Assembly: GCA_021209875.1 (NCBI GenBank)
Contig: JAGYVD010000007.1
Span: 3,906,001 to 3,970,000, forward strand
Length of the DNA: 64,000 nt
DNA from: Rosellinia necatrix
Lineage: Eukaryota > Ascomycota > Sordariomycetes > Xylariales > Xylariaceae
Direction of reading: 5' to 3'
Shown: positions 22,996 to 33,996 of the stretch, piece after piece
Position numbering within the stretch: position 1 is the first letter of the stretch
Layout of the letters: each line of letters begins with the position of its first letter
The notes under the pieces: generated by a model
What the model was told of the DNA's origin: nothing
Databases searched by the model: none
What the model saw: the letters and a program-made list of their open reading frames with translations, nothing else
Program-made: the position numbers and the translations under genes

Positions 22996-23705
22996 GGTGT
23001 TTCAAGCGACAATGGGTCGACTACAGGATGATGGAAAGAAAAGGAGCAAGAAGAGAGGAACCAAAATCCGAAAATGAAGACATGATCAAGCATATAATGA
23101 CAATTCGCCCTTGCGCCTAGAATCTGGGAGTACCCCGGAGCATCGGCAATTCATGTGGTCTGGGGAAATGTTGGGGTCTAGATCCTTGCGGGGATCGAAT
23201 ATCTGGGGTCTTAAAAAACGAACTTACATTGGCTAGTTATAGGTTCTAAAGGTGACAGGCCGCGGTGCAACCACTCTCATTGAATCCACTCGCCCGAAAG
23301 CTCCCGGGCTAGCGAGTGGCTTAATGCGGGGGAACAATCGGCTCCGACTGTCGACCGTGCGCTACTGAGCGGTTCCGCTCCTATGATCCGCACCGACCCC
23401 TACCATCGTCTCCGCTCTTATAATCGGTCTAAGTTTGTTGAGACATCGCCTCGGCCGTCTTCGTAGCCTTCATCTAGGGAAAACCAGAGTCCGTTTTCAA
23501 GTCGGATAATACAAGGTTGTATAGAGAAGAGGAAACATGGCGGATGCTTCGGGAGCGAAGAGAGAGAGACCTACTGAACGGCAACATGTCGTCTGATGTG
23601 AACATAAAGGCCTATAACTATCGAGACCCCATAATATCACATCTAACACAAGAATAAGAAACTCGGTTATCTAACGCTTGCTCCTTGGCCCTGCTTTTCG
23701 CCATC
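22996..23705. other. Divergent promoter, transporter and flavin monooxygenase
   Basis: 710 bp between two divergent starts (22995 minus, 23706 plus). It contains a cluster of WGCGG half-sites (annotated separately) and no ORF of note. Confidence 0.6.
23325..23416. promoter_or_regulatory. Cluster of five WGCGG (AlcR-type) half-sites
   Basis: Half-sites matching the AlcR core WGCGG: TGCGG 23325-23329, AGCGG 23368-23372, CCGCT 23375-23379, CCGCA 23388-23392 and CCGCT 23412-23416. The second and third form a perfect 12-bp palindrome AGCGGTTCCGCT. Five matches in 92 bp is well above the few expected by chance for a 5-mer with one ambiguous base. The link to the AlcR-like protein is inferred from proximity. 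Confidence 0.45.
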
Positions 23706-25679
23706 ATGGCTACCGTTGAAGTCGAGTTTGCCCAGCCTGTCCCTTCACATATGCGATGCGTACCTGGTTCCGTCAACATCAAGGTAGCTAAGTTTCCTTT
23801 TCCAACGAAAGATCTGAAGGATCTCGATCCATCTGAGGTCGCGTTAGATGTGGTGGCAAACTTTAATAAGGCGCTGGAGGCGAGGGATTATTCAGCCGTC
23901 GCGGAACTTTTCGTCGAAGATGGCTATTGGCGTGACCACCTTGTCCTGTCATGGGTCTTTCGCACTGTTCAGACGCCAGTGCGGATCCTCGAATTCCTAC
24001 TGAGCTGCGAAGGGTCTAGGGACGGATTTCGGCTGAAAGCCATAGAGGTCGATACCGATACAGTTATTAGACGACCTAAAATTGTTTCCATCGACGCGAC
24101 CGGGAATGTTTCCGGCATCCAACTTTTCATCACATCGAGCACCGCTCTCGGAACGAGTGTTGGCCTTATGCGCCTAGTGGAGCAAGAAGGTCAATGGAAG
24201 ATATTCACGCTATATATGAGACTGGAGGAACTTCGCGGGCACGAAGAACCAACCAATTACCGGCGATCCAAAGGCGTCGAGCACGGCGGCAAGCCAGGCC
24301 GGAAGAACTGGGCCGAGAGAAGGGCGGCCGAGTCAGATATCAACGATGGAAACGAACCTGCCGTGCTAGTGGTCGGTAAGCTACACAATTAGGGGATTTG
24401 ACACTTATGATGGCCTAACGCTCCAATCCTAGGCGCCGGCCAAGCCGGCTTAACAGCCGCAGCACGACTGAAGATGCTCGGCGTTAATACACTTGTGATC
24501 GATCAAAGCGAACGGGTTGGCGATAACTGGCGAAAACGCTATCACCAGCTTGTCCTCCATGACCCGGTCTGGTACGACCACTTGCCATACATCAACTTCC
24601 CTGCACAATGGCCGATCTTTACACCGAAAGATAAGCTAGCTCAGTTTTTCGAGGCCTACGCTACTCTCCTTGAACTCAACATCTGGACGAGCACAGAACT
24701 CGTCTACACCAAATGGGACGAGCCTAACAAGGTATGGACGGTCATCGTTGACCGGAAGCGTGAGGATGGAACGAGCGATATTCGAACCTTCCACCCTCGC
24801 CATCTAATCCAGGCCACCGGGCACTCCGGTAAGAAGAATCAGCCCTTGATTAAAGGTATCGAAAATTTCGAGGGTGATCGTATATGCCACTCATCTGAAT
24901 TCCGTGGGGCTGGAGAGAAATGTCATGGCAAGAAGGCTATCGTAGTAGGATCTTGTAATTCGGCTCATGATATCGCGCAAGACTTTCTGGAGAAGGGTTA
25001 TGACATCACCATCGTCCAGCGGTCGAGCACCCATGTCGTGTCATCCAAGGCCATCACGGACATCGCTCTAGGGGGTGTCTACTCCGAGGACGGGCCTCCG
25101 GTCGATGATGCCGACATATTGCTCCACGGCCTGCCGACACCAGTCCTCAAGGCAATCCAGGTTAGCGTTGCCGAGAGGCAAGCCGAATGCGACAAGGCCG
25201 TCATCGACGGGCTTGAAAAGGCCGGCTTCAAGGTAGATCGCGGCCCCGACGGCGCAGGTCTGTTCTTCAAATACTTCCAGCGTGGTGGGGGCTACTACAT
25301 CGACGTCGGCGCGTCTCGGCTTATCGCGGAGGGCAAGATCAAAGTCAAGCAGGGCCAAGAGATCGATGAAGTGCTGCCGCGCGGGCTCCGGTTCCGGGAC
25401 GGCGCCGAGCTGGAGGCCGACGAGATCGTCTTCGCGACGGGGTATCAGAACATGCGCACCCAGACACGTCTCATGTTCGGCGATGAGGTGGCCGACAGGG
25501 TGGGCGATGTGTGGGGGTTCAATAGCGAAGGGGAAATGAGAACGATCTGGCAAAGAAGCGGCCACCCGGGCTTTTGGTTTCATGGCGGAAATCTTGCGCT
25601 GTGCCGGTACTACTCCAGACTGCTCGCGCTACAAATCAAGGGGCTCGAGGAGGGGTTGTTCCAGGGCGACGAGATTTGA
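23706..25679 (+). CDS. Flavin-containing monooxygenase with N-terminal NTF2-like domain
   Basis: FAD/NADPH-dependent monooxygenase of the class that includes plant YUCCA-like and fungal FMO-like proteins; substrate unknown. Exons 23706-24375 and 24433-25679 (57-nt intron) give 638 residues. Residues about 40-180 form an NTF2/SnoaL-like region (NFNKALEARDYSAVAELFVE, then a strand-rich stretch), a common N-terminal addition in fungal members. The FAD Rossmann motif AVLVVGAGQAGLTAAARL is split by the intron. The NADPH motif is AIVVGSCNSAHDIAQDF, where GSCNSA replaces GxGxSG. DEIVFATGYQNMR is the FATGY signature. There is no membrane anchor or signal peptide. I chose the ATG at 23706 because the upstream in-frame codons have no ATG. 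Confidence 0.9.
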
Positions 25680-25863
25680 TTGATTGGAAGCTATCTACAG
25701 GTCAGATAACATGTCAGATGAAATACGCTAACGACCAATATTATACCGTGTGCATTCCAAGCTCGTTGCCTACCTACTACCTAGGTAGGTAGTCACAAAT
25801 GTCTTTCGCTACCTCGCACTTGTCCCTTGACTATTTGCGACATGATTGAGAGACAGACCACAC

Positions 25864-25929
25864 CTAGTGTAAGTAGTGGCACACCTAGATTAGACGTTAA
25901 TACTACTACTACTACTAGTGTAAGTAGTG
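25864..25929 (+). mobile_element. Short insertion with ACT tail and 15-bp direct repeats
   Basis: The 15-mer ctagtgtaagtagtg occurs at 25864-25878 and 25915-25929 and encloses 36 bp containing tagacgttaa followed by (tac)n. The core is shared with the copies at 50058-50191 and 31278-31339. Flanking repeats of this length plus a simple-repeat 3' tail are typical of target-primed (LINE/SINE-type) insertions. Confidence 0.45.
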
Positions 25930-28900
25930 AACTGGCGCTAGGGGCGCACTAAAAAGCTTGGCATTCATAAAACTTCCCCTTTGGGAAAGATGGCCACCAT
26001 CAATCCGTCCCGTGATAGGGCCGCCCTTTGAAGCTTATTATTCGATTACTCCAGGATACGGCCATGCTAGGAGACTGCCTTACCCTGAACCTTATCCCAC
26101 GATTACTGGCGTGCCCATCATATGCCGTGGCCATAGCCGGCCTGAAGGCCCGCCTTGATGGTTTGTGCTCCCGAAAACCACCGATCACGGACCACTTTAC
26201 GTACGGTCTATTCTACTTGGAGTAGTTATAAGGCGAGTGCTAGTGTCAGGTACAGTCATAGGGCGTCGAACGACACCAATAGCCCCTCAATGAACACCTT
26301 TCAGAGCGGCCTCCATACATTTTCCTCTACACCTTGTTCTTCTTCCTCCACTTTACTCTCATATTTTATCATCTAATGGTAATCTTATAAAAATCCCAAC
26401 ATTGACCTCTTCCGGTCCAAGAAGGGAAGGTTATCATCCCGTTCGATGAGGCTGTTCCGCCTGCTTCTCGCACGCCATCCTCGCTCTACGGGCGAGGGTT
26501 GAGCCGTCGTTGAAAGCATCGGGAAGGGCTCGGCCTTCATCATGGTCGAGCTTGGAAATGTGCGCTCTCGCGCGGGGCGCGCATGGAGATATTTCTCGGG
26601 CAGGCAGACGACAAATTTCCGAAGCGAGGGTTATCGCCGCCAACACAGCCTAATCGCGGAAATTATCATAGCTTCTATCGTGAAGTCGTTCAACGAGATA
26701 CGCTGATGCGATTAGCAAAACTGAAATTCTCCATCTCCTATCCCCTAAATATCATGACCTAAAGGCTTTATTTAACGCACAATAGGTACGTCACAAAGCT
26801 GTGCTTATATGACGCAAATGCAATTGGATGAGGGCAGCCACGATCGTCTTGCTTGCGTGACGAAGCTGGATAGCAACGCAAACGCCATCGTCTAATAGTT
26901 ACCTCGAGTTCTCGGGTGCACTATCTCTCAGCCAATTTTCCAGGGTGGATTCTCAGCGCTGTATGTGCCACCCGGCCCTGGATCGGCGCCGTAATACGGC
27001 TGCGTGTACAACAATAAATTCGACAGGGCCTGCGCAACGCTCTCTAAAGTCGAGGCGGGTCAGGATTTCCATTAGACTTGAGGACTTGGACGCTCTACTT
27101 AGAGGGTTTCAACAGGCCGCTGAGGCGGCGGATAATGAAACGATGACGATGGATTGGTACCGCGAAGGCCGAGTTTGGCTTTATCCGCATCCCACTACGA
27201 GCACCACGAATGGAGTTATCCTCGCCAGAGCCAATGTATAGAAGTCAACCGAATACTTCAATTGGAAGCCTGACAAGTTACCATAAAGACAACGCCGCCG
27301 GCTGCTATAGGCGGGAAGACTGCATATCTGCCACCGTTTCGACTGAAACGAAAAAAAAAAAAAAAATTATTCATCTCATCAACCGAGTTTGAAAGTCTCG
27401 TTGCAGATTCCAAAGTGTCGTGAGTTTACAAGGCTCCTGTTTCTTCTACCTATAAACTTAACACCGCTACGCTACGATGAGAACCACATCGCAGCCAACG
27501 AAGCGACAGTAGCCCAATTTAGAACTATGTGTAAAATAAAAAGCTCGGCATCTGCTTTGACTTTGCTCCCATCGATGCCCTGCTCGGGGATACTGATGCC
27601 ATGGTCGCCTTTCTGTCCGATGAAGGAACCGTTCACAAAGCGCCTTCAACAGGCCAATGGTGTCGCGTATCGCCAATAAAATCGAATGTTTGAGCGACGA
27701 CTAAAAATATTAATATGGACATTACAATGATGTATACTTTCCTGTTGAGCTGGCGTCTCCCCTGGGCTGCGCCGGCCAATCCCAGTTTTGCCGTGGCGAC
27801 GTACAAAACTGCAGCCTCCTAGCCAGCTTGCGCAATGCCATTTCGTGTGCTGCTCGTTTCTTCAATGCTGCGTACGGCGACTGGGCACACAACACTGCCG
27901 ATACCACCAACGCAGATCAATTCCATTATTTCAAGGCTGACTTCGTGCCTCAGCAGCACACAACAGTATATGAGTTACTTATAGGCTTGGGGCTGTCGCC
28001 CTTGGCCTCTCTACCTGACGGCGGCTGGACGTGATCCATTGGTCAAATATAGCCAAAGTCTCCATGCATGCTGCATTTCTTAGCATCGCTTATGTTCATC
28101 CATCCGATTCATCCACTCTCAAATGCCGCATGCAATAGACATCCTGATACTCAAACAGCTGTGTGACAACAACCAGGTACGCGACCGTGAATCCCGCCCA
28201 CCCAACTCGCGGGGCAGAGTATCCCACCGTTTCCCTCTTACCCAAGCCCCCATGAAAAACACTGCATATGCATCATTCAGCGTCTTCAGCCTTTCAATTT
28301 TATCGTCGGCTCTCTCCTCGTTCCGACATCTTTCTTGCTCAAGCCAGCACCTGGGCCCTTGTATAAAAAGCGCGGTTACAAGCCGTACGCGCGCGTGGGC
28401 TACACTACCGGCTCCGCCTTACAGTTTCGAAACCGTAAGGCCGACGATTAACCTATGAACAACTCGGTTGCGGCCTTTGTCCGAAGAGCGCGGCGCAGTG
28501 GACGTTCCGGTTACGGGAGAGGCCAGTGGCCTGCTGGAGCACTCAGATCTCTCTAATCCGGATCGATCGCCCGTTACTACGACGACTAGATGAAGAAGAC
28601 GGATTGCCCGAGGGTGCCCAGAGTAGTCATCATGACCCAGAGCCGACTGATAATTATTCAGCATCCGCAACTTCAAACACCAAGGGTGTCTATAACGTGA
28701 CACACTCCCTACCTCCTCCCCCTATCAACGCGGCGAAATACCAATATCTTTACTAGTGGATGAAAGCAATTTAGCTCCCTTTGGCCTTTCAGGGGAATAG
28801 GGGGGGACGGAGGTGACGGAGGTGCAGAGAGGGCCCGCATCCGGCTATGGTCGCGCCAGTCCAAGATGCAAACCCCCCCGGTGACATAGAGTCTTTCAAG

Positions 28901-29452
28901 AGACTTGCGGAGTCATGCCCCATGCCAGGAGCTTTGCCCGATGCGCGTGCATAAGTTGACATGTTTGATTGCTCGTCTTGGTGTATAGGTGAACGAATTA
29001 GGAAGCGCAGCCCAGCCAGCCCTACGCGGTGATGGCCGCCCCTCTCGACTGTGCGCCTGCTGATTAGCTGCAGCCATTGAAACGCGGTTGCAATATATTG
29101 TCGGACATAAGCAATGACCTCCTGTCGATTTGCCTGCGCCGACCTCCGGAATATAGCGACCCACGCGATTTCTTGGAGCCGGGGGGCCCATTAGTTATAG
29201 AAAAACAAGCAACACGCTGCGATCATTGACGGGGTTAGTGTGATTCTCTGGTTTGTTTAATAGTCTACTGTGGCGTGGAATGAATGTATCTTTTATGATG
29301 GTATGTTCTGGGCAATAAAAGAACGACAAACACAGGCAGTCAATTCATCACCCTACATATTGCCTCACTACGACACGTCTTAGTTTATAGAGGGAATGGT
29401 GATTCTAGATGAATTCAGTGAACTTTGAAGAAGTTTATGAGAATAATTGAGT

Positions 29453-29477
29453 TATTCGAGGCTTTATTCCTCGAATA
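29453..29477. repeat. Perfect hairpin, 9-bp stem
   Basis: TATTCGAGG and CCTCGAATA surround a 7-nt loop. No gene is adjacent; function unknown. Confidence 0.5.
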
Positions 29478-31059
29478 GTCATAGAATGATGATAGAATAG
29501 TAGAGCAATGAGAATTGTGGTCGCAGCGACTTCCATTGAAAAGTCAGCTCAGGAATCAACCTTCTCGTGGTTCAAAAGGTGTTCGGGAGGTTCGGGGAAA
29601 CGGCCGTGTTGCAATCTGAGTGAGTATTTACGATATATGCTTTGGTATTCCTATGTTTGGTAGCCGGGTCGTCGAACATGGTTGGACCTTTGCGTTTCGT
29701 ATTAGTATGACAAGATACGAGAACGGCGGCCTGAGTTGCTAGTTTTCCAGGATACTTGCTCTTTTGATCGGAGAACACGATATGTGCTTAAGGCGCGACA
29801 AACATAGGTGTAATGGGCGCAGCAACTGCAGTGTTAGTTTCCACCCGTCAACCCAACGACTTTAGTGTTGAATGGGCTGGGGGTCCCAGTATAGAAAGTA
29901 AGTAATACAAGTGTCGGTCAGTGGGTCTCCATTCTGGTGGTTTTCCTATAGTCGTATAACTACGGGGGTATTATCAAGCCTGAACATATTTGGCCTCGGC
30001 ATGCGTGGCCCTCTCCGTCCCAGTGGGAGATGTCTTCCTGTAACAAAGGGCTTGGTATAACGGACGGTGTTTTTTTTTTTTAAAGAGCTTTGAAAGCAAA
30101 CAAAGTTCGAGAGACTGGTAAAATACGCCGGCTCTCCCTACAGCCGGGCTGTCTTCCAGCCAATCAGGCGCGGAATATCCATGTGCCCCCATCCCCTGTC
30201 CCATGTAGTGATAGACGGACGGGAAGGGGAAGATGCATACCCGTGTTCGATTTCATGCGGGTAAGGGCCCGAAATGCCACCTCGTTGCAGCCTGTGTCAG
30301 TAGGGTGGACGACACTAGTGTAGCTGCCATGGGGGGTTACATTTGAAGGCTGAAATGGGAACGGCGTAATATGTCATAAAATCTCACCGCCACGTGGGGG
30401 AGAGTATTTGGATGGCCTCGCTTCAGCGGGTAATATAGGGGGTAGTTAATACGCCAGCCGTTTTGCAGTAATACATTTCCCATTACCAACGGCGGCGCCA
30501 ACCGATGAATGGCGTCTATGGTAGATTGGGAGATGACGGGGGGACGGTTCAACGGTTGAAGTGCTCATCATCGGCCTAAGATAGAACAAAGCAATCAAGC
30601 AAGCGCACATCGGGGCGGTGGAACGCCATAGAATTATAGACTACATGGAGATACAAACGAGCAGGGAACATCCCTCAGCTGCCTGACCGGACGGAATGAA
30701 TGGTAGGGCGGCCCGAGAGCGTGGAGACACAAACACGTTTTCGGCGAACAGGTCCCCTACCGGTTCGAATCTTGGCATCTACATTAATTGGTGAATGATT
30801 GCCTCGATCACCGAGATGGGCTCATGTTGGAGCAAGCTGCGAGGGCCGAGAACGATCGAGAGTGCTCGGGAGATTGGCGTGAGGGCGTTGCAGGATGGAC
30901 AGGAGTACCGTAGCGTAGGTAGGTAATTGGCAGATGCAGGAATGACAGCATTAGGTACAGAGAAGAAGCAGGGGGGCGGAGGAGGGGGAGACGACATCTA
31001 TTGTGCTCGCTTGCAAACACGACAACTGCTAGTTATGGTACGAGGCTTGGCAGGACATG

Positions 31060-31480
31060 CCCTAGGTAGGTACTTAGGTAATAATATCAAAGTCTAGCTT
31101 AGGTATTCCAGGTAAGTAGGTTATAATAACGAAGTACCTAGCTACCTATGGGGTGGCAAACAAACCATACTTACATGGGGGCAGCAGGCCATACAGGTGA
31201 TAAGTTACCTAGGTATAGATACAGCACTTTGGTAACTACCTATCCGGATAGCTAGGTGGTTGGGTAGGTGGTTAGGTAGGTGGTTAGGTAGTAGCAGGCG
31301 GTGGTAGTATTTTAACGTCTATGCAAGGTGGTTAGGTAGGTTACCTAGTTACTAGTTATGTACGATGCGATGGCATTTCAAAAGGTAGAGATGACAACAT
31401 AACCCCACTAATACCTACCTACACTAGGTACCTTAGGTAGTTATAATATAACGGTCAACTGGGTACCTAGGTAGCGGTAA
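31060..31480. repeat. Dense TAGG/CCTA repeat field
   Basis: Many overlapping TACCTAGGTA, TAGGTAGG and GGTTAGGTAGG words on both strands. Scattered single copies occur elsewhere in spacers (about 774, 17100, 25775) and a second dense patch lies at 31885-31995. The words are not in any called exon. Confidence 0.7.
31278..31339 (-). mobile_element. Short insertion, reverse orientation, with 14-bp direct repeats
   Basis: aggtggttaggtag occurs at 31278-31291 and 31326-31339 and encloses 34 bp. Read on the minus strand the insert is tgca, then tagacgttaaaatactac, then a degenerate tail. It shares its core with the other two copies. The flanks lie inside a TAGG-rich field, so the direct repeat alone is weak evidence. 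Confidence 0.35.
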
Positions 31481-31677
31481 GACATGGGTGATAGTGGGGT
31501 TCAGCGGTGACCGATCCATGCCCAAGTGGGGAATGTATTGCCATTTAGGGAAATGCTACAGGTTCCGAACGGGTAACATTATGCGGGGAGGTACAGTCCG
31601 GGCGCATGTACAATGATGATAGGTTCCCTGTTTGACGGGTCCTTGCCGGATGCCCCTCTCATCGCTCTCGTGTCGCG

Positions 31678-31705
31678 GCAATACGAGCATTGAGGCTCGT
31701 ATTGC
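31678..31705. repeat. Perfect hairpin, 11-bp stem
   Basis: GCAATACGAGC and GCTCGTATTGC flank a 6-nt loop (ATTGAG). It could form a stable RNA or DNA hairpin; no terminator-type T run follows. Confidence 0.55.
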
Positions 31706-31884
31706 TCACCCGATCTACTCCACCGCTCAGTGCTCCTACACTAGTATTCTTAGTATTCATATTACCTAGTTGAACAGTGGTGTTGATGATGGTAGCATCG
31801 TCCATGGGATCGTCTGCATTGACGGACACAGGCGGGCACGGACGGATACTGATGGACACTGGCTCCAAAACCCCCCCCCTTGGG

Positions 31885-31995
31885 TCTAAGTATCTAAGTA
31901 GGTAGGTCCTTAGGTACCTAGGTAGGTACCTAACTGGATAGGTACCTGATGGATCCCTTCAACCTTCAACTAAAAGCTACCCTAGTAGGTACCTA
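31885..31995. repeat. Second TAGG/CCTA repeat patch
   Basis: Overlapping TAAGTAGGTAGG, TACCTAGGTAGGTACC and similar words, as in the field at 31060-31480. Confidence 0.65.
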
Positions 31996-32204
31996 ATGTT
32001 GTCGCTGTCTACCTCTAAAGAGTCTTTTTAGCCCTTGGAAGGGTCAAGAACAGAGTTATATTATATCGAAATAAAACAATACTGTTGAGTCTTATCGCTT
32101 GGGAGCCCAATGCGCCCACCTACTCTTTCTTCCCTTGCTTGAAGTAGGCGGCATCTGGCACGCACTGGTATAGGTGTCTGGGGACTTCTCACACAAGCTA
32201 AATT

Positions 32205-32280
32205 GTACACGAACAAATGTACACGAACAAATGTACACGAACAAATGCACACGAGCAAATGAATGTACACGAACAAATGT
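32205..32280. repeat. 14-bp minisatellite
   Basis: Five copies of gtacacgaacaaat (one diverged as gcacacgagcaaat, with a 4-bp spacer after it). It lies about 350 bp upstream of the BYS1 gene. Confidence 0.8.
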
Positions 32281-32625
32281 ACCCCGGGGCCTATCGCGCT
32301 TATGAGTTACATTCTTGACTCGACCGACTATGAGTCGACCGATGCCAACACAAGCAGACGAAGGGATAACCGGTAAACCCGATGCCGCGAGACGGCGGCG
32401 GTAGTCCGCTACGACGTGGCATTCCCCATCGCCAGGGTGCGTCCATCGTCGGCGCCCGAGCATATAAGAGCATGGCAGATTCACCACTCCTCCCATCTCA
32501 TTCTTGTCTCGCCACCACGCAGCACACACACAAACCTCACATACCACACCATCACTACATCTTTCACTACATCTTTCACTACCTCACCCTCACTCTCACC
32601 CTCACCCTCACCCCCAATCGTCAAT

Positions 32626-33231
32626 ATGAAGTTCTCTGCTACCGTTATGGGCGCTGCCCTCGTCGCCTCTGGCGTCTCTGCCCAGAAGGCCATCGTCACC
32701 AACAACTGCAAGACCAGCATCTACGTTCAGTCTTTCCCCTTCGACGGCAGCGCTGCTGGCCCCTTGACCACCGTCGCCGCCGGCAAGTCCTTCTCCGAAG
32801 ACTTCCGCAAGTCGGGCTCGGTTCGTTTCCTTCCCCCGGCAGCCAAACACTTGTGTCATGAACGCGCGTGGGGAGCAAATGCTAACCGCCGATTGAAATT
32901 CACAGACCGTCAAGATCGCGACCACCAAGACTCTCACCAGCCCGCTCTTCTTCGGCTACTCCTTCTCCGCAAACCCCGACTATGCTTACTATGAGTTCAG
33001 CTCGTGAGTCGTCGTCAGCCCACGCAAGAAATGCTGTGCCATGTACTGACGCTCTATTATAGTGAATGGGGCAACCCCTTCGCCAGCTCCCACAACATCC
33101 TGACCCCCGGCGACGGCTGCATGGTCTTCGACTGCGCCGCCAACCAGAAGGACTGCTACAGCACCCCCGCCAGCAAGAAGGTCTTCGGCTGCCCCCAACC
33201 CGTCGACCTGACCGCCACCCTCTGTGCTTAG
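32626..33231 (+). CDS. BYS1-domain small secreted protein
   Basis: Small exported protein of the BYS1 family, named for a yeast-phase-specific gene of Blastomyces and related in fold to thaumatin-like proteins; molecular role unknown. Three exons (32626-32820, 32906-33003, 33063-33231) give 153 residues. The signal peptide is MKFSATVMGAALVASGVSAQ. The mature domain begins KAIVTNNCKTSIYVQSFPF and continues through FFGYSFSANPDYAYYEFSS, a segment made by the second splice, to GDGCMVFDCAANQKDCYS. The cysteines are consistent with a disulfide-stabilised secreted fold. The leader has CA-rich simple repeats, and expression is likely strong from codon choice (C-ending codons). Confidence 0.9.
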
Positions 33232-33996
33232 ATGGGATCAAATTGTACTTGTGCTGTTAACACGAAAAGCAGCTTCGAGGAATGGGGGAAATCCGAGTGA
33301 GGCTAGGCCAGGCCAGGACAAGGGCCTCCTTCATAGAAATAGCCATCACGCTTTAGCCCAGATAATCATAATACTTAGAGAACGGTACGGCCGGCATCTA
33401 CTGCCACACTGACCCTGTTTGAGTGCGATTCGTAAAGATCGATGATGCAATCCCGACCCTGGACTCTGGCTACCAGACATGGTTTCAGTGAAGCCATAGT
33501 AGTGCCCATCCCTCCCATCGCCACCCCGTGTCTAACGTCTTAAGCTCAGACCGGCCGTCTCCCCATACCCATGATGCACTACTCTTCAGAAATTGATAGC
33601 ACTAGCGCTAGCAACTAGGAGACTGGCAGTCCAGCGACGGCGCGGAAACGACCAGGATTAAAGAGGCCCAAATGGCCCCCCCGTGAAGCATCGAAGTCCT
33701 CGTGGAGTGTCGAAGTGTTCGACGGTGGGGCGACGGAAAAGCGAGGGAACGAAGGAGGATAGGAGGAATTGAGGGAGAGGCAGTGCAGAGGGCGGAAGAA
33801 AAGGGCTCCCACGGCACATAATGTATGGGGAAAAAAAACTAGCTATATTTAAATTCTGTCAAACCAAGGGAAGACAATATCAACACAAGCTAGACTCCAA
33901 CATTCCCCGATATATGAGCACACGGCAACGACGCCTCTTCGACGACGCGTCGTGCAACGTCCCAGCCTGCCCTGCTGCCGTGCCCGCGACTACCCG
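33232..33996. other. Spacer, no gene seen
   Basis: 765 bp between the BYS1 stop and the converging orphan gene. No recognisable coding, repeat or RNA feature. Confidence 0.55.

Larger units (their letters stand above)
25680..32625. other. Long gene-poor, repeat-rich spacer
   Basis: 6.9 kb with no gene I can support. Several 60-110 codon frames (such as 26945-27241, 27828-28034, 28123-28458, 28526-28756) lack domains and splice partners. It holds two of the three short insertions with flanking repeats (25864-25929, 31278-31339), dense TAGG/CCTA repeats (about 31060-31480 and 31885-31995), two perfect hairpins (29453-29477 and 31678-31705) and a 14-bp minisatellite (32205-32280). The last 200 bp are the leader of the BYS1 gene, with CACT/CCTCA repeats. 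Confidence 0.5.

Noticed and set aside
26945..27241. 98-codon plus-strand frame
   Set aside because: Stand-alone, low-complexity composition, no homology I can recognise.
28123..28756. Two overlapping frames with a hydrophobic N-terminal stretch, considered as a small secreted protein
   Set aside because: No cysteine pattern, no splice sites that join the frames.
30740..30790. A GGTTCGAATC motif resembling a tRNA T-arm
   Set aside because: The flanking stem does not pair and no acceptor, D- or anticodon arm fits at the right distance.
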